Origin: Siphonodentalium dalli
Taxonomy: Eukaryota; Mollusca; Scaphopoda; Gadilida; Siphonodentaliidae
DNA length: 64,000 nucleotides
Direction: 5' to 3'
NCBI GenBank assembly: GCA_032622095.1
Contig: CP136065.1
Coordinates: forward strand, 61,427,094 to 61,491,093
Numbering within the stretch: position 1 is the first letter of the stretch; each line of letters starts with the position of its first letter. Shown here one piece after another: positions 33,605 to 46,400 of the stretch. The notes under the pieces are model-generated. The model saw only the letters and a list, made by a program, of their open reading frames with translations, was not told the origin of the DNA and ran no database searches. Position numbers and translations under genes: made by a program.

Positions 33605-33830
33605 AATTTCTTTAACTCTTTCTATACTGAATGGATTCTCCCACTCAGTTATAACAGTATACATTGAAATGGTCACTTGAAAGGATATTAAGGATATATG
33701 AGTAGACGAAGCCAGATGAAATGATAATAGAAGTGTAGAAGAATTCATATTCATTGGATCGGTGGGAAATGTTTAGATAATAAGTTCAACAAATGACCAA
33801 ACTTATCTGAACATTTCCTAAGGGAACAAC
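33605..33830. repeat. Copy of the TATACTGAATGGATTCTCCCA repeat family
   Basis: TTAACTCTTTCTATACTGAA..TGGATTCTCCCACTCAGTTATAA..GTATACATTGAAATGGTC and, later, AATGTTTAGATAATAAGTTC are shared with 41409-41480, 22895-23060 and 44720-44895 (inverted). A fragment lies at 2766-2812. Confidence 0.6.
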
Positions 33831-35079
33831 TTGTCAATGAGTATTTAGTGAAAAAGTGTTAAACCTATGTTTGTTTTCTATCCTTATTACACACTGTCAT
33901 TTCTTTACTGATAACGTTGACAATGCTCATGATGAGAACACCATGGGTTCAGACAGGGATGTGCAAGAGGGGTCTCCCCATCCCCTGAACCAGATGAAAA
34001 CTCCTATGTTCGCGAAAAACCATTTTCACACCCCCCCCCCCACTTGGGTTGTGGGTTGGAACTTTACAACTGGCACCTCAAACTTTCCAATATGCTGTTG
34101 GAAATTTCCACCCTGACATCATATAAGGTAGGAAATTTTGACCAAAAGTAAAAAAAATATGCTAAAAGATGAAATACTATTATCCAACCAACCCATCCCC
34201 TAATCCCCTTTCACGTCCCTCCCTCCACCAAGTTAAAAAATTGTTTTCAATTTTTATGAGTCATATGCTATATCTAAAGTGCTAATGAGGCTAAATCAAT
34301 GGGTAATGGGTAATAATGGTGACAAATCCAATTTGGCTCTGTAATAAATATAGATACCTAGTGTGAGTGGAATGATTCATTTGTCATTATTACAGGTTCG
34401 CATATTCAGTTCAAAACAAAACCTCGTAAAAAAAAAAATTTATGACACTTTGCAACAGCAAAAGGTAATTATAAAATAGTTTTTACAGTTAATCCCCTTT
34501 TTATGCACATTACTGGTGACAAGGTACACTGCATATTTATGATGTTTTGTCACCAGCGATAAGAAGACAATAGGTTAATCAGTCAAATGTGAATGGTGAG
34601 CGGGGGATTAATTGGAAGTTCGGTTTTGTTGCCAACTAAGACACAGGACAAATTAATATGTATGCTATCATTGCTGTGATGACAGATACTTCAAGTTTGA
34701 TAACTGTCTTAGCAACATTAAACATAATTTCTGGTGTTGCTCAGATATTTGTTTCTTTGATATATATTAACTTGAGATGGGCCTGTCCCAGATGGGACTA
34801 AGGTATGCCCCCCCCCATATTCATCATGTAATTCCAATGAAGTAGCCATTAGAATATATTGGAATTGGTCAATAGTGTCACTGGAAATGTACTAGTTACT
34901 GCAGCTACTCACCTGTGCAAGCTTATATTTAAAGTAAAAAAAGTTGAGTAACTTGGCCAATATGAGTACCACCGAAGTCCAAATCGCAGTTGCACAGGTT
35001 CCCATGATGACTGACCCCTGTAGCAAATTAGATTCAAATTGATCAAGAACATTCTAAGAAAATGTCCGAATATAACTCA

Positions 35080-35460
35080 GACAAAATTTGAAAAAGGAGG
35101 ATAACTCCACAAATAAAAATCTGATGGACCGCATAATCGCAGGCCCGGGGGCACATGTTCCCATGGTGCTAAATAACTGTGCCAAGTTAAACAAATATTG
35201 ACAGGAAAATGTAGGAATAAAAACTCAGACAAAATTATGCATACTGACAAAATTTTCGAACTCGAAAAAGGGGGATAACTCCACAAAAATGTTGTACATA
35301 CCTCATAACCGCAGGTGCATAGTTCCCATGGTACTAAATATCTGTGCCAAGTTTCAAAAAAATTGACTGAAAAATGTACGAATAAAAGCTTGGACAAAAT
35401 TGTGTCCACAGATAGATGGACGCACCGACAGATGGATGGACAGACAAGCTGATTCCAGTA
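35080..35460. repeat. Diverged tandem repeat, two units of about 180 bp
   Basis: Each unit holds GGGGGATAACTCCACAAA, TCATAACCGCAGGTGCA, TTCCCATGGTACTAAATA, TGTGCCAAGTT and GAAAAATGTACGAATAAA. The array ends in GATGGACGCACCGACAGATGG. The open frame on the minus strand is two repeats of the same noncoding unit. Confidence 0.7.
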
Positions 35461-35990
35461 TACCCACCCACAACTTGTTTGTTTAACTGGCTCATTTTAC
35501 CTGTGAATGTGGTTAGGTTTTGCATTATATAACAACAATACAAAAATGAGAATTTCCTTCAATTTCCCCAATTATATACCCTAAATTAAATTTGGCAAAA
35601 CTTTTGGCAAGAGAAAATTTGGGTCTAGTGCCAACACTGGTCTCTGTTTTGGTAGGAAATCGGTTGAGTGGTGAAAAAAGTAATTCCGCCAGTATACCAA
35701 CCATATAATGAACTGTTTTCATAGTTGAATCTTGAAAGGTAAATTTAGCAGAATATGCTATATGCTGACTGACAATAAATAAGATACTGACTAATCATTA
35801 AGTACTCAGTTTATTCAATAAACCATTTGATGCATAATTCATAACATTAAATTTGCATATTCTTATTAAATAACAGCTATTTATAAATGCATACATGTAT
35901 AATTTAACATGTTTAATAATAAAACATACATAACACATATTTGAGCACGGATTGAGAAAACAAGTCAATACATGTAATAATTAGCCCTTT

Positions 35991-36243
35991 CATGATGGGA
36001 GCTACGCTGATGCAGTATTAAAGATCCTGTGTCAGTGCATTCTCTTATAAATGCGAGAATCCCATAGGGAGCCTCGCATATATAAGAGAATGCACTAGCT
36101 TACAAGGTCATGGTAAATATTGTTAGGCCAATGTACTCTCTTATATATGCAAGGCTCCCTATGGGAGACTCGCATATATAAGAGAATACATTGGCACAAG
36201 GTTTTCACAAAATTTCAGGAAGCTCCAGTCGTGGAAGGGTTAA
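35991..36243. mobile_element. CCCTTTCATGATGGGAGCT double-palindrome MITE
   Basis: TTAGCCCTTTCATGATGGGA opens and AGCTCCAGTCGTGGAAGGGTTAA closes it. Two palindromes of the CATTCTCTTATA..ATATAAGAGAATG type are separated by CTTACAAGGTCATGGTAAATATTG. Its right TTAA is shared with the next element. Confidence 0.85.
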
Positions 36244-36582
36244 CCCTTTGTCGAGTAGAACGACATATATGTCGTCTATCGGTTGAGGAGTAGAACGACA
36301 TATATGTTGTTTCAGGAAGTGTTATTTTATGTAGACATAACTTCAATAAATCATCTGATTTATAAATGATTTGTATAGGAGTTATTTTAATTAGAATAAT
36401 GTCCCAAATGTATAAGTGCAATCGATTATGATAGCACAAGTTAACAAAAAATGCACATAAATTAAAACAAATTATTGGACCCTTTTGACCTGAACTTGTT
36501 AATAGTTATTGCTTTGACGTTGACGTTAAATTTACTCATGACGTCATGTATATGATGTTATAGATACTCTCCAAAGGGTTAA
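36240..36582. mobile_element. TTAA-flanked CCCTTTGTCGAGTAG element, back-to-back with the previous one
   Basis: It starts TTAACCCTTTGTCGAGTAGA and ends CCAAAGGGTTAA. The first 80 bp carry the palindrome ACGACATATATGTCGT, followed by a second near copy. The AT-rich interior lacks coding capacity. Confidence 0.75.
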
Positions 36583-37130
36583 TGCCATACACACTCTTGT
36601 CAAAAACCTCACAACAATTCTTTCAGATTACGTCTCTAGAATTTGCAAGTGACATTTCATTATTACTGGAATTCCCCATCAAATGATTATTTATTTATGT
36701 GTATCAATGTTAATTATACATAAATTATGTAAAATACCTGCAGCTTCTTAAAAATCTGCACCTTGTGTTATATGGTCCAGGCATGGACACAGGGAAACGC
36801 TCGGCATGTCTCGGACACAAATACATTTTAAAAAACAAAAAAACAAATGCGCATATAGTGTCCTAAGTGCAACATCGGCCATTTGAGCTTCCTTTTTTGG
36901 GGCTGCTTTGGTGGTATTGACATCAGACTTTGAGTCGCAAGGTGCGATCTCCGTCGCAATGTGCATTGTCGCAAAAACGCCTGCACCTTCTAAAAAAATG
37001 TAATCTTGTTATGTGCTGATTGATATGAGACATGGAACAAAATGACAACTCGCTGAACAAGATTTGGAATAGACTGGAATTGCATTGGAATTCTATCGAC
37101 ATTTTATATGAAATATTATAATCGGCTTTT

Positions 37131-37902
37131 TAACCCTTCCATGACCGGAGCTTCCTGAAACTTTCCGGAATTCCTGTGCCTATGTATTCTCTTATATTAT
37201 ATCTCACGTGACTTTCTTGCATTCTGATTGGCTGCACACTGCTATACTATTTTACGATAGTACCCCAGTAGGATTCCTACATGCCTACTATTCTTTTTCT
37301 ATTTATAGTATTTATAGTAACAAACTCAAAATCGTGAAATCGGGTTGCCGCCTGAAGATACGGCCAATCTTAAACTAAACCTTGTACGATACTTGTTGCA
37401 ATATCGGTATATCATTAGATTTATTGGTGAATTGTAATGATCTTACAAATGTCCAATCATAGCTAGCCAATGTATTTAATAGTTTGTCCGTTTAGCTGGC
37501 AAGCGGCCAGTTCTAATTTTGTAATGCCAGTGGACGTTATTTATAACTTTCTTTTCTGTTTTAATCGAAGTTAACTTCTAAAAAATTTCTCAAATGTCTT
37601 TGCTAATGACGTATTTAAAAATAAATGCATGAATCATGAAGAGGTGCTGTTAGATGTAACGAATAACACAGTTATGCTCCCCTGCCATTCATTATCTATA
37701 TAATATATGTGAGTCTCCCATATGGAGTCTCGTATATATAAGGGAATACAATGGCATAACAATATTTACCTTGACCATGTAAGCCAATGCATTTTCTCAT
37801 ATATGCCTGGCTCCCTATGGGGAACTTCCATATAAAAGAGAATACACTGGCACAGGATTTTTAATGCTGCACCAGCACAGCTCCCATCATGAACGGGTTA
37901 AA
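37131..37902. mobile_element. TTAA-type double-palindrome MITE with an internal insertion
   Basis: TTTTAACCCTTCCATGACCG at the left and CTCCCATCATGAACGGGTTAA at the right are family ends. The first palindrome breaks after TATTCTCTTATATTA (about 37200), and family sequence resumes at about 37695 (TATAATATATGTGAGTCTCCC). The roughly 490 bp between are unrelated to the family. Confidence 0.65.
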
Positions 37903-38199
37903 TAGACTGCCAACCATAGTTATATATTCAACAAATTTGACTTGAAATGTTTATAATTGTGACACAACAATCCATTTTAATAATCAGAATTCATCATCAT
38001 AGTAGTAGAAATTAAATATCATGCAGATTGTATTACAGCACCAAATATATCACAAAACAATAAACAGAAATATAGGTTAATGTCACAGTGTGGGTTTCCT
38101 AATTAAAGATTAAAGTTACATTCTATGGGCAAAAGAGACCAGCCTAGATGACATGGGTGATATATCAACCCATTTCATGTCTTATGTATCACTTGTGCC

Positions 38200-39850
38200 A
38201 CTTGGGAACCTCATTCTGCTTATCCAATAGTTACCTTGATTATGGATTTTAACTTCTGCAAATCAGGGGATGTAGAAACTGATAGTGCTGAAACGGATAT
38301 CCGGATATCCGGTTGACAACTGGCTACCGTCGGCAACCGGTTGAACTACGATCAACTGGTTAACCGCTATGTATTACACACATGCAATGCCACTGATAAA
38401 AACTAACGTAGTCAGGTCCTTAATCGGCATATACTGGTAACAGTAGCTTTTAAACACGGGTACTTTATCAATTTTGCTACAAACGTTATCACTCAGGGGG
38501 TATACATTCAAAATTACGCATATTAAAAGTCAAAATCGGGTGCCAGATCAAGTCTTCCATGAATGGCAGATTACATAGTCTGGCATTAGCCGGTAAACAT
38601 CAAAGATGCATGACGTCATCTTTGATGTTCCGATGTCTGGTAAAACATGTGCACTGATGCCACTGGGTCATCGGCAAAAACCAATACAATCGTTTTCACT
38701 GCAGTATACGGCGTGGTCATTTGACATCTACTCTCCGACTGACTACTTGTAGATCATAGTATCATGGATACCCAAGAAATTAGTAAATCAGATGTCTGGG
38801 CACATTTCAAAGAGAAATTGGCAGAATGCAAACTCTGAGAGCCAACCCTATTTACATACGCTCGGTCTATACTTCTAACATTACTGAGTTTGAGTAATCT
38901 CAGTCGATGAACTCGAATCAAAATGGTGTTCCCCTGCAGTCGGACTTATTTGCATCCTAATGACTAATTCTCAGCATTTGATTGTCTTCTAACAGAAAAC
39001 AGTGTTTTTAGCAGGTTTTCAGCAGTTTTTTTGTTATTTTCATTTGTTAACTACATAAAGTTCACAAACTTCATAATTGTGTTTTATCGGTCGTCAGTCA
39101 TCCTATCTATCTCAAATCGCCAAAGAACACCCAGCGGTTAGAATACCTGAGTCACATGACTTAATAATCGGCCAGTCCCGCAATCGCTATAATGGCAATA
39201 AAAAATGTCGATATTTGCATGTATGAACATGTATATAGGTCACACAATATTCTTCCCAAAATGAGAACGATAACAAGTCAGGTAGCAGTCGCAACTGCAG
39301 TACAAATAGGTCAAGCATGACACGTCTATTTATAAACACTGCGAGTTTTAGTTCACTGTGTCATCTGCCAAGTTGTCAACACGTGGCTTTGTGACGTTCG
39401 TGTTTGGTGATTTACATTCGTTTAATACAAGCTCTGTCTGTGTAAACATTACGCGAGTTTGCCATACAGTTAATAAATCAAATTATGCTGATAAATTGGT
39501 ACAAATTATAGTATAAACAATCAGTATAAAGTCATAGGGTGAAAATAGTGGATAACCAGTTATGATCCAGTTACATGTCGCGGTTAACCGGCTACAAAAA
39601 TAGGTCAACCGTTTCAGCACTAGAAACTGAACAGAAGGAAAAAAGTAACAAAAAACAAAGTTAATAGATACTTCCCAGATGATGAGGGCTAAGCAGAATG
39701 AGGTCGCCCAGAGGGTGAATTTTGTGATGCTACCCTGACGAGCTCCCCAGAGGGTGAATTTGGTGATGCTAGCCCACTGCGGGGTAGCATCACAAAATTC
39801 AACCTCTGGGTACTTCAATCTGCAAATGTCAGAAACATTATATCCAGGCT
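38200..39850. mobile_element. Dual-hairpin MITE interrupted by the 38283-39622 element
   Basis: The left fragment, about 38200-38282, has GGGAACCTCATTCTGCTTA, TAGTTACCTTGATTATGGAT and GGGGATGTAGAAACTGA. The right fragment from 39623 continues GAAACTGAACAGAAGGAAAA and ends in a hairpin (GTGAATTTGGTGATGCTAGC / GCATCACAAAATTCAACC) and AAATGTCAGAAACAT. Confidence 0.8.
38283..39622. mobile_element. hAT-type element, 1340 bp, perfect 8-bp TSD
   Basis: The ends TAGTGCTGAAACGG are perfect inverted copies. GAAACTGA flanks both sides (38275-38282 and 39623-39630). The left subterminal region repeats ACCGGTTG and AACTGGTTAACCG, and the right repeats GGTTAACCGGC. No transposase frame survives, so it is a deletion derivative. 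It has inserted into a dual-hairpin MITE. Confidence 0.9.
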
Positions 39851-40117
39851 TGAAATCAAGAAAAAGGTGGATGATCAGACAGACCAACAAACGGACGGAC
39901 AGACCAAAAACATTATTCATCCTGTTTTAAATCAGGTGTATAAAAATGGAGGCACCTTTTGTAAAGTCAAAGAGAATATTAAAACAAAAGGTAACATTTC
40001 ATTAAATATCAACAGCTGACTAGACACCAGATGATAGGCAACTCACTAAGATGCTACCACTTTTCGCTCACACCGCTAATGACACAATCACATTCCATCA
40101 CATATACACACAACCAC

Positions 40118-40226
40118 ATCGCACACCTACACTCGCATGCACACACTGCCACATTGCACACCTCCACTCGCATGCACACACTGCCACATTGCACACCTCC
40201 ACTCGCATGCACACACTGCCACATTG
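40118..40226. repeat. 35-bp minisatellite, three units
   Basis: The unit GCACACCTCCACTCGCATGC..ACACTGCCACATT is repeated in tandem three times with period 35; the first copy has one difference (CTACACTCG). It lies 210-320 bp beyond the TSC2 stop codon, so it may fall in the 3' UTR. Confidence 0.9.
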
Positions 40227-40437
40227 CGCAGTAACAGTCTTATCATCTCTTCATGTAATGCTCAGATAATATCTGTGAAGTCCTCGACGTTTGACGTTTG
40301 TTGCGCTCTTGTCATGTCCAGAGTATACTTCTCAGAAATAACCCGTAAATTCTTCAATGTGGAACTCGGTATGCTTTACGAGAATGTCCTCAATGTATAA
40401 AGTTTGGTGGGTTTTTTTCTTCTCCGAAGTTCAATCT

Positions 40438-43400
40438 TCAAATATAATCTGTGAAATCCTCGATGTGCGACTTTTGATGTGTTCTTGATGCCTCCAGTGT
40501 GCTTGGCTCAGATGACTCTCTCAGTGCTAGCACCTTTGATTTAATCCTCTTAATTTGTCGTAGTCTTTCCAGCCAATTAGATGCAAATGGGTCGGAAGCC
40601 TGGTTCTGCTGCCTTTGTAAGACCATTGACGCCAGCTGCAAAAGTTGATGAAACATATTTGACGGACATGGATCGTTCGAACCCCAAATTTTTTTTCATA
40701 ATATGGTTAAGATGCATCTCAAAACATACATACGTGGAAGATTTCTGATTAAATAGCACTGATAATATGTGTTTTGTTTCTTATATTTTCGATAAATTGG
40801 AGATTGTTTTGTTTGTGACAGTTCAAATTTTTTAATCAGCTGTTGCGTAAAATTGCACATGAAGACCACGGGCAGAACATCTACAGCTGTATACGCTCTG
40901 GAATGTGGATGGTACTACATAATTTTGATGATTAAAATGAAGAGAAAGCAAAGAGCGAAGTTTTAAAATTGTTTCATGTTAAGATATGACAATATACCTT
41001 TTCTGGAAGACACAGGTTATTCCGTTTCCGATTCCAGAATTGCAATGAATACAAATGTCGCATATTTGATCGGGACCCAATTATCATGTTGAAGTTGTAT
41101 TTATTATGACTAGAATGGATCTTTCTAGGGCATATAATGCATATTGAAAGGCAGTTCATTTATGTATCAAACTATTTCGATACTGGAAAAAACTGCCATG
41201 TGGCTTTAAGTTCAAGCATCATGAACTTCTTTATTAACATTGAAAATAAGAAGACATGGGAAATGCATATCAATATTATCCACAAGCAGTCGATTGGGTA
41301 TAGGAAAATTATATTCAGCTGTCAACACAGTCACCTGCAGAAAATACATTCCAAACATGATATTACCGGTACTACAACTAAAATGGAAAATTCAAACATC
41401 TTGCCACCCTTTAACCCTGTCTTTGTTTAATGGATTCTCCCATCAGTTATAAATGTATACATTGGAATGGTCTATGATTCATCTGAGGGATGTTCAGAAT
41501 GAGCAGACAGCAGACAGGTGAATTTAGTGATGCTAGCCTGCTATGTGGGATAGCGTCACTAAATTACCCTCTGGGGACCTCATTCTGTAAATGACAGGCA
41601 CACTAAACACAGGCTTGCATGTGTCACATAGGGATTTGTAAACATAGTTAGAACACTCTAATTCTAGGAACATGTATGCAATAAAATTCAATCCAGAATA
41701 CCCATTAAACTTACATTACAATGAACAGCAATCTGTCGGACTAGGCTTGCAAGATTCTCGTCGGATACGATCTTCGTGTCTGTGTGTCCAAGTATCTCGG
41801 CTATATCTGCAAGCATAGTTACTTATTAATAAGATAGAAGCAAGTAAGATATCTTGCATGGGTACAGATTAACAGACAAATCCTCATTAACAGTTTCATG
41901 AGGGGAGCTGCGCAGTGCGCTGGTGCAGCATTAAAGATCCTGTGCCAGGGCATTCTCTTATATATACGAGTCTCCCATAGGGAGCCTTGCTTATATAAAG
42001 AGAATGCACAGGCTTACAAGGTCAAGGTGAATAGTGTTAGGCCAATGCATTCTCTTATATACGCGAGCTCTCCCTATGGGAGACTCGCATATATAATATA
42101 ATGCATTGGCACAAGGTTTTCACAAAATTTCAGGAAGCTCCAGTCATGAAAGTTTTGTTTTTATGAAAAGTCACCTTGATGTAACATAGAGGGTGCATTT
42201 GATTTATTTAATATATGCATAAAGATCTGGTATTCTCACAATTTTATAATTACTACAACACACAAACGCTAGAAACAAGTCAAGGTAATCTATCAATGGT
42301 GACTGCGGATTAAAAATCTTACTGTCATACACAGTTTTCGTACCTGCAACAACGTCAACTGGCCCATGACGTAATGATAATACAAACATGCTACCAACTA
42401 GCAAGCCTGGATATAGTGTGTCTGTCATTGAAAGAATGAGGTCCCCAGAGGGTGAATTTAGTGATGTTATCCTGCACGGTGGGCTAGTATTTACAAAGTT
42501 CACTCTCAGGGAACCGCATTCTGCTTAGGCCTCAACTGTTATGGAAGACCTAGGATCAGATTGAAGTTCCCAGGTTGACGTTGGTGATGTTCACCCATTA
42601 GTCACCTTGATTAGGCATTTTATCTTCTGCAATTAGGGGATATAGAGACTGCACAGAAGTGAAAAAGTAACTCAAAACAATGTTAATTTGAGACTATCTA
42701 TACTTCCCAGAAGATGAAGCCTAAGCAGAATGAGGTCCCCAGAGGGTGAATTTATTGACGCTAGCCCAATATGTGGGGTAGTGACAGTAAATTCACCCTC
42801 TGGGGACATCATTCTGCAAATGACAGACACGTTATTTTAAGGCTTGCCAACTAGACCATTGCACATCCCTCCCAAAAAAAGATGGTTGTCAGTCGCGAAG
42901 GCCCTTCCACATGGCGTTCACAACGTGATTCGTCTAATTAGAATGCACAGGAGGCCATGAGTGCTTGCAGATGGCGTATCGAATCGCAAAATTTGTTTAA
43001 AACGCTGCCGCAGAATTGCATCGTTGTCCTTATCTGGCAGTGCGGCATGGCACACATTGTGTGTACCAAGCGATTCAACTGGGGTTGGTCGACTAATTCT
43101 GACTTTAACAATGACGGTAAAGAATGAAGACACTGGAAGCACAACAGTTTTGGTTGTTCATCGTTGTTTAACAAAAATAAACAAATAACAAAAACCACTG
43201 AGTTGCAATGGAAATCTTAGACACTGAAAATCCTAAAGACGCTTTTGCCATGGAATCTGCATGCCAAATGCTATGTGGAAGAGCCTTTAACCCTTTACCC
43301 AACAGAAGGGCCCTGTGCCAATGCATTCTCTTATATATGCGAGTCGACCATAGGTCGCCTCGCATATATAAGAGAATGCATTGGCTTAAGACATTAAAAA

Positions 43401-46400
43401 TTATAAAATTGTTAAAGAATGTAAGAAGAAATGGTAAAAAGTGTTAAAAAAAGATTTTTTTTAGGCCAATGCATTCTCTTATATATGCGAGGCGACCTAT
43501 GGTCGACTCGCATATATAAGAGAATGCATTGGCACAGGGCTAACTGTAACTATCACAATGTGGTCAAGGAGCCGGTTCCAATGATATCCATATTTGTATG
43601 GTTCTATTGAGACAGACCGAAGATATTTTAGGCTGTTGAAGCTTTATTTGGCCGGTTTTGGCCGGTTTGTTGGGTAAAGGGTTAAGTTTTGTGTCATAAT
43701 GTGATGAACTTGGCTGAATGTCAAAAATATCTCATCTCATTTACAGCCATGCAATATACAGTAATGCTCTAATTAATCGACTCCCTAACCACAGCAGAAT
43801 TATGGGTAACTTTTCAGGATTTAGTCGGAAATATGGCTTGTTGCCATTCATCGGAAAGCTCTCGGGGAGAGTATGAGTTTTAAACATTGTCTACAGAACT
43901 TGTGAAATATAAAGATAATAGATAAAAATAAAAAACAAACATGCTTTCAATAATGTAAATATGCTAGGTTGCTAGGTGACTGAGATAAATGAAAACAAAT
44001 AGCTACAGAAACAAAAAGCACAAAGCTTCATTATCAAGATGCTATTGGAGTAAATAAGAGTACAATTTAACAAGCAAAAAGCAAGTCTTTTAAAAATCGA
44101 CGATAATCTTATCAGATTTACGTATGAGGAACTGTGATAGATATATGCGAACACAATAATAAAATAGAATCTATGTGAAGAAGTTTCTATAGAAATTTTA
44201 TAATAAAGAAACTTTCCAGAGAAGATGAGGCCAAAGCAGAATGAGGTCCCCAGAGGGTTAATTTAGATATTCTAGCCCGCTATGCGGGATAGCGTCACTA
44301 AATTCACCCTCTGGGGACCTCATTCTGCAAATGACAGGCACCTTATTTTCAGGCCTGACCCTGGTCACTCGGGAAGCAGAGGTAAAGCCCTCCATTGATG
44401 CTCCCTCAAAGCAAATATATTAGATAAGAATATTGGGTTTTCTGAATATTTTTTCAAGAAAACTGTCTGAAACACTTTTCAGCTGAAATACATTAATAAA
44501 ATCAGAAAAAAAATTAAATAACTTTTAGTAAATTAACCCTTATACATATACTAAATACTCATTGAATGTCGGTAGGCAGCCCTCATAATTGGCTATGGCA
44601 ATCAGCAATGCCGAAGCCATTTGCTGAAGCAAACTGGGCCACAGCAGTGTTGCCATAGCAGATTGCCGAAGCCAGCTATCTGAATTAAGAGGGCTGCTTA
44701 GGAAAGATAATAAAAAGGTCGTTTGTTGAACTTATTATCTGAACATGTCCCACAATGAATATGATTCCTTCGCCACTTTCTATTGTCTGTTGTCTGCTCA
44801 TTTTTCCTGAACATCCCTCCAATTGAAAAATAGACCATTCCAATGTATACTTTTCATAAGTGAATGGGAGAATCCATTTAGTAATGAAAGGATTAAAGCA
44901 GCAAACATATTAAAGCAGTGGGAGAGAAATAAAGGTATGCACCGGGAAATACACCTAAAACTAGTCCCAAGTTTCCTTCGACGTGAACCAGCTATAGCTG
45001 ATTTTACACCTGATCCAATGGCGGGATTTTTCATCAATTTTAACAACTTTATCATGCAAATCAATACAAAATGCTACATTTAACCCGGGGGGGGGGGATG
45101 TCTGCAATTTTTTTCTGAACACTAGGCGGGGGTGGGTGTGTGGTTCAGCAGCCCGGCTTACACATTTTTTCATGGCCCTATAAATTTTTCCTAGGGTAAT
45201 TTTTCTTAAAAATAATGGGACAAAAGTTTTTAAGAATGCTTCTATTATGTAATAGTTATGCACTTAACTCTTGGTAGGGGGGTTTGAGTTCACCATCAAT
45301 TAATAATGAGGGATGACACCAATGGGTAATTAAAAGGTCAGCTGGCTAAATGTTTTCATCAAGTATCTATCAATGCACATTGACATGGAAAGGCTCAGAT
45401 TTAAATAGTTCTGATAAAAATCATTTATTCAACCGGCTGATTCAACCTAATATAAATGAAAACATAACACAATAATAGATTCTTCAAATAAATGTAAAGT
45501 CTTCACTGAAATCTTCAAATAACTAGATTATTAAAAAAAACCATAATAAAATAAAACAAAGGTGTTAAAACAAACTTTGTCCGATTTCAATGATATTCGG
45601 TATGTGGGTCTAGGATCACCTCTAGATGGGAGCTGTCAAATTTGAATGATTTTTGATTAAAAAAAATGGCCGCTGGCAGCCATCTTGGATTTTACTCTTT
45701 GCATCACTAAATCCTTTAACACACCTTGCAGAGCTTATCACTCATCCGATCATCACCAAACTTCAAATGGATCTCCGGTGTGACCTCTCGATGGGTGTCT
45801 ACCATTCTTCCCCGAATTTTGTAAAAAACATGGCTGCCAGTGGCCATCTTGATTTTTACTCTTTGTATGACCAAATCCTTTAGCACACCTTACAGGTCAC
45901 ATTTCTCATCCAATCATCACCAAACTTCATATGGATCTTCAAGGTGACCTCTAGATGGGAGCCACATTTTTCCGCTGATGCGAAATGAGTGATCATTCGA
46001 TCGCTTCTCGGCCTTTTGGCTCGAGCCCGTGCTGTGAGATACATCCCCGACGATGGTCACCCCATCGGACGGGACTTCCACGGTATAGGTTCGCAGCCTG
46101 AGGAGGACGAGTGGTCCTGACTGACTGACCGACTTCCGCTTCTAGCGGGGACTGACCCCGACAGGCAATTTGACCATCTTGTAAGGGTGGGTCACCTCAT
46201 TCGGGGTGCTCCAGCCGTTAAGAGTGGTCCACAATAACCCCGGGCCAAAAAAAAATGGTTTAAAACAAACATGGCCACCAGCAGCCATCTTGGATTTCAA
46301 ATGTCAATCCATCAGCACACCCTGAGCACACATTTATTGGAGAATTGTTTTAAAACTTTACAGTCTTGTTGGTAAATAAAAAGTAGGAATGCTTCTATAA

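Noticed and set aside
35077-35543. Minus-strand frame of 110 codons
   Set aside because: It is two copies of a noncoding repeat; the peptide repeats itself and resembles no family.
40118-40226. CRISPR-like array
   Set aside because: Units are contiguous 35-bp repeats without spacers, in an animal genome.
40031-40269. Open frames rich in His-Thr-Cys repeats on the + strand
   Set aside because: They are translations of the 35-bp minisatellite; all three frames are open because of the repeat.
42918-43198. Possible small gene (74-86 codon frames on both strands)
   Set aside because: The frames overlap on both strands, with no recognised domain and no splice or polyadenylation support; it may be a decayed element between two MITEs.
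46000-46255. Functional U2 snRNA gene
   Set aside because: Only the first 22 nt match U2. The branch-point recognition sequence and later stems are missing.
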